From positions 1 to 28,909 of IMG/VR virus record IMGVR_UViG_3300032235_000051: a stretch of DNA of 28,909 nt. One strand, written 5' to 3'. The position numbers and the translations under genes are program-made. This document shows, piece by piece, positions 1-8,294 of this stretch. Source of the stretch: a virus. The notes beneath the pieces are model-generated. The model did no database searches. It was not told where the DNA came from and saw only the letters and a list, made by a program, of their open reading frames with translations. Position 1 is the stretch's first letter; each line of letters opens with the position of its first letter.

Positions 1-497
1 GTATCAGGGTATTCCATGGGCATTTGAAATAAGTCATGTGCCCAGTTACCAACACCCTTGGGAGTGCCAATAAACAATGCCCCACCCTGGCGATCTGCTA
101 GAGTTGGTCTGATGACTTCAAACCAGGCTTCTGGTTCAATATCTGCGAATTCGTCCATAATGATGTAGTCAAGTCCAACACCACGCAATGAGTCCGCATT
201 GTCAGCGCCTTTGAGTGAGATAATTGAATCGTTCTTGAGTATAATCGTAAGTTCTGATTCATTGATTTTTGATACCCAATTTAAATCTTGTAAACGTTGC
301 TTTAGTTTGCGCCAAACAATTTGCTTGACCTGTCTGTATGTGGGAGCAATCATCCAAACATGACGATCTGGGATTCTCGCTGCCTTGCACAATTCTCTAA
401 TGGCCAAGTGTGTTTTGCCAAAGCGACGTCCAGCTATAACAACCTTGAACCTGCGGTCTGTGCCTGCAATTAATTTTTGAGCGTTACTAAGAGCCAT
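1..497 (-). CDS. terL: Terminase large subunit, N-terminal ATPase half (runs off window start)
   Basis: This is the ATP-driven DNA packaging motor. Translation from the ATG at 497 gives 165 residues before the window edge. Seen directly: Walker A GRRFGKT at residues 23-29, an adenine-site-like APTYRQ at 51-56, Walker B YIIMDE at 111-116 and the coupling motif GTPKG near 152. The nuclease half is at the other end of the window (28169-28909), which starts with SWQFTTLDGG, the usual continuation in this family. The last partial codon is AC, so 1, 4 or 7 bases would restore the frame. The start overlaps the end of the upstream membrane-protein gene by 11 nt. The ribosome binding site is weak (GTGGA), so coupling is likely. 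Confidence 0.95.
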   Translation of the reverse strand, partial: MALSNAQKLIAGTDRRFKVVIAGRRFGKTHLAIRELCKAARIPDRHVWMIAPTYRQVKQIVWRKLKQRLQDLNWVSKINESELTIILKNDSIISLKGADNADSLRGVGLDYIIMDEFADIEPEAWFEVIRPTLADRQGGALFIGTPKGVGNWAHDLFQMPMEYPD

Positions 498-687
498 TGT
501 TTGTCCACTTATCGTCTACTGTGGCGAATCCAATGTAAGATCCTACCACTGCTGTTACAAATAGATAAAATGGAGTGGCCAATGCAATAACTTGTTCGTT
601 GTCTACAACTGTTAATAAAGGATAGACAAGGCCAGCAATTAATGCCAACCAAGCCATTCTTCTACGGTTCTTCCAACGATCACTCAT
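487..687 (-). CDS. Small two-helix membrane protein, holin-like
   Basis: A 66-residue protein with a basic N-terminus (RWKNRRR) and two hydrophobic segments at about residues 11-28 and 35-55, joined by a short polar turn. I chose the ATG at 687 because it overlaps the terS stop as ATGAGTGA. A longer reading from 765 would lie almost wholly within terS. It sits between terS and terL, where small membrane proteins are common in aquatic phages. Size and topology fit a class II holin or an inner-membrane accessory protein. Lysis function is inference only, since no endolysin is seen nearby. Confidence 0.75.
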   Translation of the reverse strand: MSDRWKNRRRMAWLALIAGLVYPLLTVVDNEQVIALATPFYLFVTAVVGSYIGFATVDDKWTNNGS

Positions 688-1162
688 AGTCTTCAGCCTT
701 TTCCTCAGGTTCGTCATCACTCCAAGGAAGTGGTTTCTTATCTTCTGTGTTAGTGGGATTATCACTTTGTCCTAAAATGTTCTTACCTAGCCAAATCATC
801 ATAGTAACATTGCCACCCAAAGCTGCTTTGATCTGTGCCATGCGTAGACTTTGTTTTAGGTCTTCTCTTCCCTTTTCCAAAACATCCTTGAAGTTATATC
901 TAAGTGTTTCTTCATTCATGTCAAACCAGCGAGCAATTTCTCTATCATTGCTGCCAATTGCGGCTAATTTGTAAACTTCATCAGGATTGACAATTCGCTT
1001 CCTGAGACCTCTACCTACTTCATAGCCATAAACTTCTACTGCTTTTAACTGTTTGGGTTTGTTGCCAGTCTTGCTGGGATCGCGAGGAGGATTGATGTCA
1101 ATCCCTTGCTCCTCAAGAGTTACTACTTGACATTCAACAGTGGCAGTGACTTCTTCACTCAT
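680..1162 (-). CDS. terS: Terminase small subunit
   Basis: A 160-residue protein that should recognise the packaging start and load terL. A helix-turn-helix-like region spans about residues 61-91 (KLAAIGSNDREIARWF then NEETLRYNF). A helical oligomerisation segment follows at about 95-132, ending WLGKNILGQ, a run that is typical of phage small terminases. The C-terminal 30 residues are acidic and probably disordered. It lies directly upstream of terL with only the small membrane-protein gene between. No clear Shine-Dalgarno sequence precedes its ATG. The stop of the previous gene is one base away, so it is probably translated by coupling. Confidence 0.9.
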   Translation of the reverse strand: MSEEVTATVECQVVTLEEQGIDINPPRDPSKTGNKPKQLKAVEVYGYEVGRGLRKRIVNPDEVYKLAAIGSNDREIARWFDMNEETLRYNFKDVLEKGREDLKQSLRMAQIKAALGGNVTMMIWLGKNILGQSDNPTNTEDKKPLPWSDDEPEEKAEDYE

Positions 1163-1163
1163 A

Positions 1164-1493
1164 TTATTTCGCGTATCTCTTTTCTACTTTAACGCGGAAC
1201 CTACGTGCATCTACATATCCATCGCCAGTGACGATTGTGTTAGCCACTGTGTAAACTGTGCCTTCTTGGCCACCTGCAATAGTGATCAATGCAACATTGT
1301 CAAGGATGGTGCTGTCTGCCACTGTTACTGCATTAGTGCCTGTGGTTTCTACAGTCCAAGTAGATGAACTAACTGTGTCACCTTGTACTAGCCACTCCTT
1401 CCAGTCCATGCCATATTGTAGACTTGCGTTAGGGTCTTTGGGAATATAGGTTCCATTAACGTCTTTTAAGAAACCTGTTTGTTTGATCGTCAT
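1164..1493 (-). CDS. Fibre-tail adaptor-like protein
   Basis: A 109-residue protein. The order of elements (a KDP.A.L.YG.DW start, GDTVSSSTWTVE, then a beta-rich region with GGQEGTVYTVANTI and RRFRVKV) matches a small phage and prophage family usually named fibre-tail adaptor or gp77-like. It probably links a fibre or large accessory tail protein to the tail. It overlaps the upstream 624-residue gene by ATGA (4 nt), so the two are likely made in fixed ratio. Assignment is by recalled family pattern, not by search. Confidence 0.65.
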   Translation of the reverse strand: MTIKQTGFLKDVNGTYIPKDPNASLQYGMDWKEWLVQGDTVSSSTWTVETTGTNAVTVADSTILDNVALITIAGGQEGTVYTVANTIVTGDGYVDARRFRVKVEKRYAK

Positions 1494-3364
1494 GCTGCGA
1501 TTCTCCTAGTTCTTTGTCCTACTAGATATGAGCTACCAACTTCAGGCTTGTTAATTCTAGTTTCTGAATTGATTATCATAGTAGTAGGATCTTCATGTAT
1601 GTTTATTTGTCTTGTTTCGTTGAGTGCTTGTATTAGTCTTGGCTCTATGGCAATGAATAACTGTCTAGTTTCAGGAACAACGAGATCAATATAGTATTCA
1701 TCTAGTGTAATGATTCTTGCAAATACAGGAGCAACGTTGAAGTCACTGTAATATTGTTGTAGGGGTAATCCTAGGAAGTATCCACCAACACCAGTTAATT
1801 CAAAGTCTGAGAATATAAAGCTCTGAGCACCTGAAAATAGATCTATTACAGGATCTATAGTTGAGTCACTGCGGAAATCATAGGTAGTATCTATGTTTCT
1901 ATTACCTAGGAAGTCAGCTGTGAAATCAAAGGCTAACGCTTCATCAATGTTGTAAACACGGCCGCCACTGATCAAGGAGGAGAAGTCACTTTCAGTGGCA
2001 GCACCTGTGCTTGCTATGATTACGCCTGTGACAGCATTGATTGCGGAATCACTGTTTAGTGCTCCTTCAATCTGTTTGAGGAATCCTGCTACTGCATCTA
2101 AGTTAAATTCTGCACTAACACTGGCCTGCATTTGTTTGACAACAATGGGCAATCCATAAATGTCAAACTGTGATGTTAATCCTAGATAGTAATATGGTTG
2201 TACATAGTCTTCATTGGGGTCAACCCAATCAATGGCATATTGCATACCAATGTCATAGATCATATTGCCCTGAGGAGTTGATGTTACATCACTGTTAATC
2301 TCTGATTCTATGGCATAGATTCTACCACCTGCAAAGTCTGCGTCAAATGTACTATCAATGTTGGCATCTTCAGAATGTATTATGCCAGCAGCCACGTCTG
2401 TAGTAGACGAGGATTGTATAGAACTTTCTGCACTTTGTAGGTATCCTGCTTCTCCAATGACCTGTGTCAAAGATTGCAGTGCGGCACTAAAGGAATAGAT
2501 GACATTACCTTGTGCAGTTATATTACTGGTTACTTGAGGATTTGTCATGCCTCCCAGTGTCAATGTGGCACTTAGTAATCCTTTAACATAGATGTCGTCA
2601 AAGTAAGTGCTGTCAATATATTCTGCATCAGTGTAAAAGTCACTGTTTAGATCAGCTTCTAGTAATTTAATTCTACCAGGGGCAGCAATTAACGAAGAAC
2701 TAGCACTAATTGAAGCAGTACCTGGCCTGCGTCTACTTGTCTGGGCGCTTAAACTAAAAGTTGAACTTAAAGAGCCTGCTCCAATAATAATGCTAGGATT
2801 AGTAACACCAGGAAACTCAAGATTGCTATTAGTATAATCATCCCAAACGGGAATAATACTATAGGGCTTGCCAATACTATTGCTAGTAGTGATTGCACCA
2901 GATGGTCCAATATTGTTTAACTGATAGGTATAATCCTCACCACTACCTTGAGTTAATGTTGTGCCGTTTAGCTTAACAATTACTTGGTTGGCACTCAAAG
3001 GCGGCCTTGTAGCAGGATGTGTTGTTACAGTTGGAAGATTAAGTGTTACTTCAACATTGTCACTATTCCACCATTGAACGCCAAGCCCTTGGATGACTCT
3101 AAGTTCATAGCGTTGCCAAGTAATATTGCTCCAACTAACAATTTGCCAGCCACCTGGGAAAAAGTTTTGCCAAGTAGCATTGCTAGTTCCTAGCCAAAAG
3201 CGAAAGGTCAGTACTGAGAATGGATCCTCAGCCAATGATTGAAAGGGTGTATTTGTAGTAACAACCTGTGAGAATTGGCTATCAGCCACTAGGGTATGAG
3301 ATCTATTCAACCCTGTGGCTGGAGTGCCTGTCCAGACGAAGCTTGTGCTAGGATTAACTGCCAT
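1490..3364 (-). CDS. Large virion structural protein with internal repeats and ETR tail motif
   Basis: A 624-residue protein, probably a tail or fibre component. The first 200 residues are beta-rich with many Trp and Thr (WQNFFPGGWQIVSW). The middle (about 230-500) carries degenerate repeats of the pattern G-[RNF]-[IV]-[YK]-x-[IL]-x(5-8)-[SD]-D, for example GRIKLLEADLNSD, GRIYAIESEINSD and GGRVYNIDEALAFD. The last 70 residues contain ETR-type repeats (VPETRQLFIAIEPR, NETRQINI, NSETRINKP), a pattern I know from virion proteins of aquatic siphoviruses. It ends in a basic RTRRIAA. It precedes and overlaps the adaptor gene. Exact function unknown. Confidence 0.7.
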   Translation of the reverse strand: MAVNPSTSFVWTGTPATGLNRSHTLVADSQFSQVVTTNTPFQSLAEDPFSVLTFRFWLGTSNATWQNFFPGGWQIVSWSNITWQRYELRVIQGLGVQWWNSDNVEVTLNLPTVTTHPATRPPLSANQVIVKLNGTTLTQGSGEDYTYQLNNIGPSGAITTSNSIGKPYSIIPVWDDYTNSNLEFPGVTNPSIIIGAGSLSSTFSLSAQTSRRRPGTASISASSSLIAAPGRIKLLEADLNSDFYTDAEYIDSTYFDDIYVKGLLSATLTLGGMTNPQVTSNITAQGNVIYSFSAALQSLTQVIGEAGYLQSAESSIQSSSTTDVAAGIIHSEDANIDSTFDADFAGGRIYAIESEINSDVTSTPQGNMIYDIGMQYAIDWVDPNEDYVQPYYYLGLTSQFDIYGLPIVVKQMQASVSAEFNLDAVAGFLKQIEGALNSDSAINAVTGVIIASTGAATESDFSSLISGGRVYNIDEALAFDFTADFLGNRNIDTTYDFRSDSTIDPVIDLFSGAQSFIFSDFELTGVGGYFLGLPLQQYYSDFNVAPVFARIITLDEYYIDLVVPETRQLFIAIEPRLIQALNETRQINIHEDPTTMIINSETRINKPEVGSSYLVGQRTRRIAA

Positions 3365-3379
3365 TGGAGTCTCCTAAAA

Positions 3380-3823
3380 TTAGCTTAGGCTAACCTGTAA
3401 GTTACCTGTAGCAATTTGGAAAGTGTCACCTGTGGTAACATTCTTTGGTGTGGTTAAAGCACCGTAGAAAAGAACGTTTCCACCTGAAGTACTAGTGGTC
3501 ATCACTGCCAAGCAAGTCACTAGCCCATTATAGTCTGCGCTAGCAGTTGGGAAAGTTACAGTGCTGTCGTTAGCGGAAGTACCGCTGGCAGCTTGGCCAA
3601 AAGTTACAACCTGACGTGCATATGAACCAAGGCTAACTTCGTCAGTTAGTGTTCCTGCTTCTAAGTTTGATAGCACAGTTGATGTTGATCCATAAAATAG
3701 ACCAACATAGATACCACCAACTCCAGGCTGTGGTAGGGCATTGCGTTCAGCACCGTTGCTATTACGACGTAGGCAATGATCCAACAATGCGTTTTCTAAA
3801 TAATTACTTGCTGCATTTGACAT
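3380..3823 (-). CDS. Tail fibre-associated structural protein
   Basis: A 147-residue protein that starts MSNAASNYLENALLDH and ends in a run of beta strands (YARQVVTFGQA, TVTFPTA, VLFYGALTTPKNVTTGD). This is a family I recognise from many phages and prophages near tail-fibre genes, where it is annotated as a structural or tail fibre protein of unknown detail. AAGGAG precedes the ATG with normal spacing (TTAAGGAGAATATTAAATG). It lies between the two-gene fibre cassette and the 624-residue protein. The function in fibre assembly is inferred from position. Confidence 0.65.
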   Translation of the reverse strand: MSNAASNYLENALLDHCLRRNSNGAERNALPQPGVGGIYVGLFYGSTSTVLSNLEAGTLTDEVSLGSYARQVVTFGQAASGTSANDSTVTFPTASADYNGLVTCLAVMTTSTSGGNVLFYGALTTPKNVTTGDTFQIATGNLQVSLS

Positions 3824-3876
3824 TTAATATTCTCCTTAAAATGCATTTTATTCGTTGCCTACTGGCATTGAATCTC

Positions 3877-4563
3877 TTATATTCCTCTAATTGATACTAA
3901 CAACTGTCTATATGATTTAGATGTTGCTAATATCGCTTGATTGGTTGTTCTAGCAGTATCAGTATTACCTGATCCTACAAGCTCATAGGTTAGTGAATTT
4001 TCATTACCTAACTGAACACTAGTTTTAGCAGAACCATTTGTTATATCTATACCAGTAGTAAATGTTCCATCTACGGTTACCGCATTGGCAATTACAATAC
4101 TAGGTCTAGTAAATGTGCCTGTCATTGTTAATTGAGTTAATGTTGATCCTGTGGCACCTGATGAAATAAGACGTTGGCTTAAAAAATCAGTAATTGTTGC
4201 AGGTGGTCTAAATGTTAGTGCCCATTTGCGAACAATATTAGTTGATACACCATCAATAGATCCTGTGCTAATATTTGAACTAGACAGTACACCTCCATAA
4301 ATGGCGTGATATCCTATACCTCCGCTAAGTGATCCTAGATCAATTGCAGAAAACCCTGTGGGAGCGGTGCCTTGCGAACCTGTATTTCTAACAACACTGT
4401 ATATGCAAAGGTCACCTGCTTGTGATCCTACAGGTAATGCTAAATTTCCAGAATTGGTAGAATTTGATAGATTTATAAAGGTATAGCTAGTTCCCACAGG
4501 TAATACACCCGTGTCTTGTGGAATGGCAGAATAACCTGATATTCTTCCAGTTCCAAAAAGCAT
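3877..4563 (-). CDS. Putative tail fibre/receptor-binding protein, second gene of duplicated cassette
   Basis: A 228-residue beta-rich protein with many Thr, Ser, Ile and Gly and no catalytic motif. The pattern PVGSQAGDLCIYSVVR, then a P-GF turn, then WALTFRPPATI is typical of phage surface proteins of this kind. The start is shared with the stop of the upstream gene (TAATG), so it is translationally coupled to the fibre protein at 4563-5123. Its counterpart at 6835-7512 has the same position, size and fold pattern (SGTAVNDIAVLFEYA ... LLVFRPDAVI) but low identity. Receptor binding is inference from position and divergence. Confidence 0.6.
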   Translation of the reverse strand: MLFGTGRISGYSAIPQDTGVLPVGTSYTFINLSNSTNSGNLALPVGSQAGDLCIYSVVRNTGSQGTAPTGFSAIDLGSLSGGIGYHAIYGGVLSSSNISTGSIDGVSTNIVRKWALTFRPPATITDFLSQRLISSGATGSTLTQLTMTGTFTRPSIVIANAVTVDGTFTTGIDITNGSAKTSVQLGNENSLTYELVGSGNTDTARTTNQAILATSKSYRQLLVSIRGI

Positions 4564-5123
4564 TATGCGTATCCCTTAACTAATGCTGATAGGTAATTTG
4601 TACCATCATAAAATATTGATAGTGTATCAATAGCATTGCTGGAAGTGCTAAGTGTTTTACTGGATCCAGCAAACTTCATTGTAGAAGTTAGTGTTCTATT
4701 ACCTGTAGAATCCTGTGCAAGAACAAGTGTAACACTTTGTCCTGCTTGGGGATTTGTAAAAGCAGAGATAGTAACATTGCCAGTTAGGGTCATTCTATGA
4801 ATTGTGCCAGACGTAGCATCTATCGTATATGTACCTGCGGAAACATTATTCCAGTTATAGACTGTTTCCTGAACACCTTTTAGTGAGGTATTTCCAGTAA
4901 ATGATTTTGTGCCTGAAACTGTCTGTGTAGTAGCAGTTGTTACATAATTTGTCAGTGAACTTGCTACTTCTGATTTAGTTGAGAATACTGTAAGGTCTGT
5001 GCTAGTAACATAGTCAGAGGTGATGCCATCAACTGCTGTCTTGATATTGACAAAGTTTTCGTCAACTTCTTGATATGTTAAGGCTGTACCTTTAGTGCCT
5101 CTAAGTGTTACTGAAACAGTCAT
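4563..5123 (-). CDS. Tail fibre protein with cyanophage-like N-terminal attachment domain (cassette copy 2)
   Basis: A 186-residue protein. Residues 1-35 form the pattern LRGTKGTALTYQEVDENFVN, shared with the proteins at 5481-6758 and 7512-8012. In cyanophage fibres this short N-terminal region is common and probably anchors the fibre. The remaining part (SGTKSFTG ... ETVYN ... QDSTGNRTLTSTMKF ... FYDGTNY) is paralogous to that of the 7512-8012 protein, about half identical by eye. It ends overlapping its partner gene by 1 nt. It is probably a trimeric fibre shaft or connector rather than the tip. Confidence 0.7.
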   Translation of the reverse strand: MTVSVTLRGTKGTALTYQEVDENFVNIKTAVDGITSDYVTSTDLTVFSTKSEVASSLTNYVTTATTQTVSGTKSFTGNTSLKGVQETVYNWNNVSAGTYTIDATSGTIHRMTLTGNVTISAFTNPQAGQSVTLVLAQDSTGNRTLTSTMKFAGSSKTLSTSSNAIDTLSIFYDGTNYLSALVKGYA

Positions 5124-5126
5124 TGA

Positions 5127-5471
5127 TTATTCCTCGTAAATGATCCAAGTTTTGGTGTATTCGTCCCAATAAAACAATTGATGATCGTTAGGTGGCATTA
5201 CTGGTGGTTGCCAACTATGACTTGCATTGTCAAATACCCAACTAGGATAAGGACGAGGAGGGATAAATTCATCTCTAAGTTGATCGTAATAAAATCCAGG
5301 GCTTGCAAATACTCTGCGAATATTGTTATTGTAAGAAGTCTTAAGCCAGCGTCCACCAAAAAGATTATGACAATAATCTATGCCTGCTTGTTCAGTGGGT
5401 TCTGCTTCATTGGGAATTACAATAACCCTAATTACAATATTTTTATCATCTATTTCTGCGTAATGTGCCAT
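5127..5471 (-). CDS. Conserved aquatic-phage accessory tail protein
   Basis: A 114-residue protein starting MAHYAEIDDKNIVIRVIVI and containing GGRWLKTSYN, FYYDQLRDEFIPPRPYPSW and a closing WDEYTKTWI. This pattern, with aromatic IPPRPYPSW, recurs in T4-like cyanophages and other marine phages near fibre genes, where its role is unknown. The copy here is complete and lies 3 nt upstream of the fibre gene and 9 nt downstream of the glycine-rich fibre gene. Function is not established. The position suggests a virion or fibre-assembly role. Confidence 0.65.
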   Translation of the reverse strand: MAHYAEIDDKNIVIRVIVIPNEAEPTEQAGIDYCHNLFGGRWLKTSYNNNIRRVFASPGFYYDQLRDEFIPPRPYPSWVFDNASHSWQPPVMPPNDHQLFYWDEYTKTWIIYEE

Positions 5472-5480
5472 GTCTATTCC

Positions 5481-6758
5481 TTAAAATGTAATTGATCCGC
5501 TGGCAGTGAACACGTGGAAAATTCTATTGCTTACTGTTGAAATGCTTCCGCCCGTTGCTACCACTGTGGTTCCAGTATAGGAAACTATAACAACACCTGA
5601 ACCGCCATTACCGCCTACAGTAGTTGATCCACCATCAGCAGCAGCACCACTACCGCCTGAACCTGAGTTTGCAAGGCCACTAACGCCATCATTTACAAAG
5701 TTAGAGTCACCTTGACCCCACCCGCCTGCAGCATAAGTGCTGGTATTCATAATCCAAGTAGCACCTGAGCCTGGTGTTCTTCCTGAGGCAGCACTGCCTT
5801 TGCCGCCGCCTCCTCCGCCTGCATAGTTGCCTGCGTTAGCGTCATTCTTTGTTCCGCCATCATTGCCTTGCCCAGCAGTACCAAGTCCAACTTGTGGATT
5901 ACCATTAGAGCCTGAAGCGCCTGCGCCAGACCCACCATTGATTAAACTAATTGCATCTTGGTCAGCAAGAACGCCAGCACCGCCAGCTATAGTTGTGTAA
6001 TCGCCAAAGGAACTTCCGCTGCCTTTAGTGCCGTTGCTTGACTGTGCACCACCTGTTCCGCCTGCACCAACTACAATTGAAATTGGATCTTCGCCCTGAG
6101 CAATTAGCACTGTGCCTGTGATCATACCACCTGCGCCTGCTCCGCCGCCGCCAGTTGCGCCTGATGGATAACGTCCTGCAGCACCGCCGCCGCCTGCAAC
6201 TACTAGGTAAGATACTAGATAATAAGCGCCATTTACAATCTTGTCGTTGTGAATATAAAAATATCCATTCTTTTCTTCACTCCAAATTGCTAGCAAACCA
6301 TCAATAGTTGATGCTGCACCTGTATCTTCTGAACTATTCCAAATGCTGCGAATATCACCAATAGCACCTGTGGTAGGAACTGCTTGATAAGTGCAGGTTG
6401 TAATTGCATTAGCTGTTCCAGATCCGCCGCCGCCAGTTACGGAGATTGTGCCATCACCTGTGATAGCAATACCGCTGCCAATCTTTACACCACCTAGTGT
6501 AGAAGTAGTTGCTGTTGTTAATGCACCTCCGCCGCCTGCGCTGGTAAAAGTCACTGTCTTGGTAGAAGTATTAATACTAATACCCATGCCAGTTCCTGCT
6601 GCAAATGTCAGTGTATCATTAAGATTCAAGGAAGCTGAACCGCTTCCTGTGGTAATTGCAATTGTTGCCTGTTGGAGATTTGTTAGGTTAGTGTCCATCT
6701 CATTAAGTGTGAGTGGGCTACCTTTAACAAGTCTAAGGGTTAGGCTTGGTAAAGCCAT
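5481..6758 (-). CDS. Glycine-rich tail fibre protein, probable receptor-binding tip
   Basis: A 425-residue protein with three parts. Residues 1-35 carry the shared attachment motif (LRLVKGSPLTLNEMDTN). A middle segment precedes a long glycine-rich domain, from about 180 to 390, with blocks such as VVAGGGGAA, GGGGAGAGG and GGGGGGKG. The C-terminal end (GGSGVVIVSYTG ... ATGGSISTVSNRIFHVFTAS) is the usual close of glycine-rich phage fibre proteins. Poly-glycine sandwich tips of this kind bind receptors in some T4-like adhesins. A TAAATA-type motif at 6793-6800 and AAGGAG precede the ATG. Locally the DNA is much richer in G+C because of glycine and alanine codons. Confidence 0.75.
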   Translation of the reverse strand: MALPSLTLRLVKGSPLTLNEMDTNLTNLQQATIAITTGSGSASLNLNDTLTFAAGTGMGISINTSTKTVTFTSAGGGGALTTATTSTLGGVKIGSGIAITGDGTISVTGGGGSGTANAITTCTYQAVPTTGAIGDIRSIWNSSEDTGAASTIDGLLAIWSEEKNGYFYIHNDKIVNGAYYLVSYLVVAGGGGAAGRYPSGATGGGGAGAGGMITGTVLIAQGEDPISIVVGAGGTGGAQSSNGTKGSGSSFGDYTTIAGGAGVLADQDAISLINGGSGAGASGSNGNPQVGLGTAGQGNDGGTKNDANAGNYAGGGGGGKGSAASGRTPGSGATWIMNTSTYAAGGWGQGDSNFVNDGVSGLANSGSGGSGAAADGGSTTVGGNGGSGVVIVSYTGTTVVATGGSISTVSNRIFHVFTASGSITF

Positions 6759-6792
6759 AGTGGTATCTCCTTGATAATACGAATTCGTTTAA

Positions 6793-6800
6793 TATTTATT
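6793..6800 (-). promoter_or_regulatory. AATAAATA late-type promoter motif
   Basis: Minus-strand AATAAATA lies 34 nt before the ATG at 6758. The predicted start coincides with the palindrome ACGAATTCGT (6779-6788). A small CCTC-TTTTT-GAGG hairpin (6805-6817) lies just upstream. AAGGAG is present before the ATG. Confidence 0.45.
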
Positions 6801-6834
6801 GCATCCTCAAAAAGAGGGTAGGTTATTGCAACGA

Positions 6835-7512
6835 TTAGATTAGTTTAAGATAAAATGCTGCCAACATGTTACCATGGTCTGGCGAGGTTGATTCGTCATC
6901 CATGTCAATTGTACCTGATTGAGGAGTATCTGCTTTGTTGTAAATGATGTGCTTAGTAAACGCCCAGTTATTAGTGTTATCTGGAGTTTCTGTCATTGTC
7001 AAACTGCTGGTTCTAGGATCAATAACAAATGGACTAGCATACCAACCAAATCCTATAATTGGACCTTCTGCTCCTGCCATGGCAATTGTCTTTTGACTAG
7101 GATTGCCTGTGGTAAGTTCATAAGATACTCCTTGAGCACTAACCCCTGCAATTACCGCATCAGGTCTAAACACTAACAAGATCATATTATTACCAGTTAC
7201 TATACCACTTACAGATGTTAAATCATCAAATTCTGTTAATACCTTAAATGATACTTGTAATCTTCCTGTATAGCTTGGAATTGAATAGGTATCTTGTAAT
7301 ACTCTTGTCCACCCTGCATTGAGATATTCATCAGGCATAGTGCTTTTACTAGCGTATTCAAATAATACAGCAATGTCATTAACTGCGGTACCTGAAGGAT
7401 AATTTATTGTATAACCTGTGGCATTGCCACTGACTTTAGTACCATATCCGTGAAAAGTCACAGAACTAACAGCACTACCAACATTTCTTGCTACTTTAGC
7501 AGCGCCAAACAT
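6835..7512 (-). CDS. Putative tail fibre/receptor-binding protein, second gene of duplicated cassette
   Basis: A 225-residue beta-rich protein, coupled to the upstream fibre gene by TAATG. It has the same layout as the 3877-4563 protein: an early hydrophobic strand after an NDIAVLFEYA turn, an AGW turn near residue 60, ILLVFRPDAVI near 120 and a hydrophobic C-terminus. Sequence identity with that protein is low, as expected for variable adhesins. No enzyme motif is visible. The role in host recognition is inference. Confidence 0.6.
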   Translation of the reverse strand: MFGAAKVARNVGSAVSSVTFHGYGTKVSGNATGYTINYPSGTAVNDIAVLFEYASKSTMPDEYLNAGWTRVLQDTYSIPSYTGRLQVSFKVLTEFDDLTSVSGIVTGNNMILLVFRPDAVIAGVSAQGVSYELTTGNPSQKTIAMAGAEGPIIGFGWYASPFVIDPRTSSLTMTETPDNTNNWAFTKHIIYNKADTPQSGTIDMDDESTSPDHGNMLAAFYLKLI

Positions 7513-8012
7513 TAGGCAAATCCTTTTGCTAAACTAGCCCAATAAGTTGTGCCATCATAGAACACATACATGATATCTGTGGCGTTTACAGCACTTGACA
7601 ATGTTTTCAATCCTTGTGCAAACTTCATTGAACTAGTCAATGCTCTATTGCCTGTGCCATCTTGTGTAAGAATTAGTGTGATATTTGATCCAGTTACTGC
7701 ATTAGACAATGAGTTGATTGTTGTTGCAGTTGTTAACACCATTTTGTGAACTGTACCTGAGGAACAGTCTGGAGTAAGTGTACCACCTGTGTTACCATGA
7801 TTGTAAACAGTTTCGTTAACGCCTTTGATGCCCATAACACCAGTAAATGTCTTTGCACCTGAAATTGTTTGAGCAGTGTCTGTGGTAACGATTGAAGTTG
7901 AAGTTTGAATAGCCTCAATGGCTGACTTCAAATTAGTAAAATTTGTGTCCATTTCAGTGAATGTAAGTTCACTGCCTTTGACATTGCGCAGTGTAATGCC
8001 TGTAACAGCCAT
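7512..8012 (-). CDS. Tail fibre protein with cyanophage-like N-terminal attachment domain (cassette copy 1)
   Basis: A 166-residue paralogue of the 4563-5123 protein. It shows the same N-terminal motif (LRNVKGSELTFTEMDTNF) and the same C-terminal module (SGAKTFTG, ETVYN, TGNRALTSSMKFAQG, FYDGTTYW, KGFA). An AATAAATA motif lies at 8039-8046 and AAGGAGATT sits close to the ATG, so it probably starts its own transcript. Its stop overlaps the start of its partner by 1 nt. It is likely part of the fibre complex. Confidence 0.7.
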   Translation of the reverse strand: MAVTGITLRNVKGSELTFTEMDTNFTNLKSAIEAIQTSTSIVTTDTAQTISGAKTFTGVMGIKGVNETVYNHGNTGGTLTPDCSSGTVHKMVLTTATTINSLSNAVTGSNITLILTQDGTGNRALTSSMKFAQGLKTLSSAVNATDIMYVFYDGTTYWASLAKGFA

Positions 8013-8038
8013 TGAATAATCTCCTTAAGTATCTATGA

Positions 8039-8046
8039 TATTTATT
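8039..8046 (-). promoter_or_regulatory. AATAAATA late-type promoter motif
   Basis: Lies 26 nt before the ATG at 8012, in the gap after the 8052-8294 gene, and 13 nt after the hairpin at 8059-8080. AAGGAG follows. It should start the fibre-block transcript. Confidence 0.45.
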
Positions 8047-8051
8047 TGAAG

Positions 8052-8294
8052 TTAGGAATTGAGGGTTTTTAGGCCCTCAATACGTAGTTCTAAATCTTCT
8101 CTTATTAACTCTAATTTATGATTGAATAATTGATCTAGGCTAGTAAGACTTTGTAACTGCTTTTGGTGACTGACCAATGTAGTATAAAGATAGTGACAGT
8201 TTTTAGCCAACTGTTGCTGATCAACTAGCAATTGGTTAATTTGTTCTTGCAGATTCTCCATTATTGCCAATGGATCAAAATCAGGATTCAACAT
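8052..8294 (-). CDS. Small coiled-coil protein, unknown function
   Basis: An 80-residue protein, almost wholly helical, with Gln and Leu-rich heptad-like spacing (LQEQINQLLVDQQQLAKN, then LFNHKLELIREDLELRIEGL). I do not recognise the family. It overlaps the upstream gene by 14 nt and is the last gene before the fibre block. The final codons form a 7-bp hairpin (8059-8080). It may be a virion chaperone or a fibre-assembly helper, but nothing in the sequence proves this. Confidence 0.6.
   Translation of the reverse strand: MLNPDFDPLAIMENLQEQINQLLVDQQQLAKNCHYLYTTLVSHQKQLQSLTSLDQLFNHKLELIREDLELRIEGLKTLNS
8059..8080 (-). terminator. Weak terminator-like hairpin at gene end
   Basis: TTGAGGG (8080-8074 on the minus strand) pairs with CCCTCAA (8065-8059), 7 bp with an 8-nt loop, in the last codons of the 8052-8294 gene. 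There is no real U tract after it, so it may slow or process RNA rather than end it. Confidence 0.35.

Noticed and set aside
6391-6774. Plus-strand frame of 127 codons rich in Pro and Val
   Set aside because: It is the complement of the glycine-rich fibre gene, where GGX codons give Pro and Ala on the other strand.
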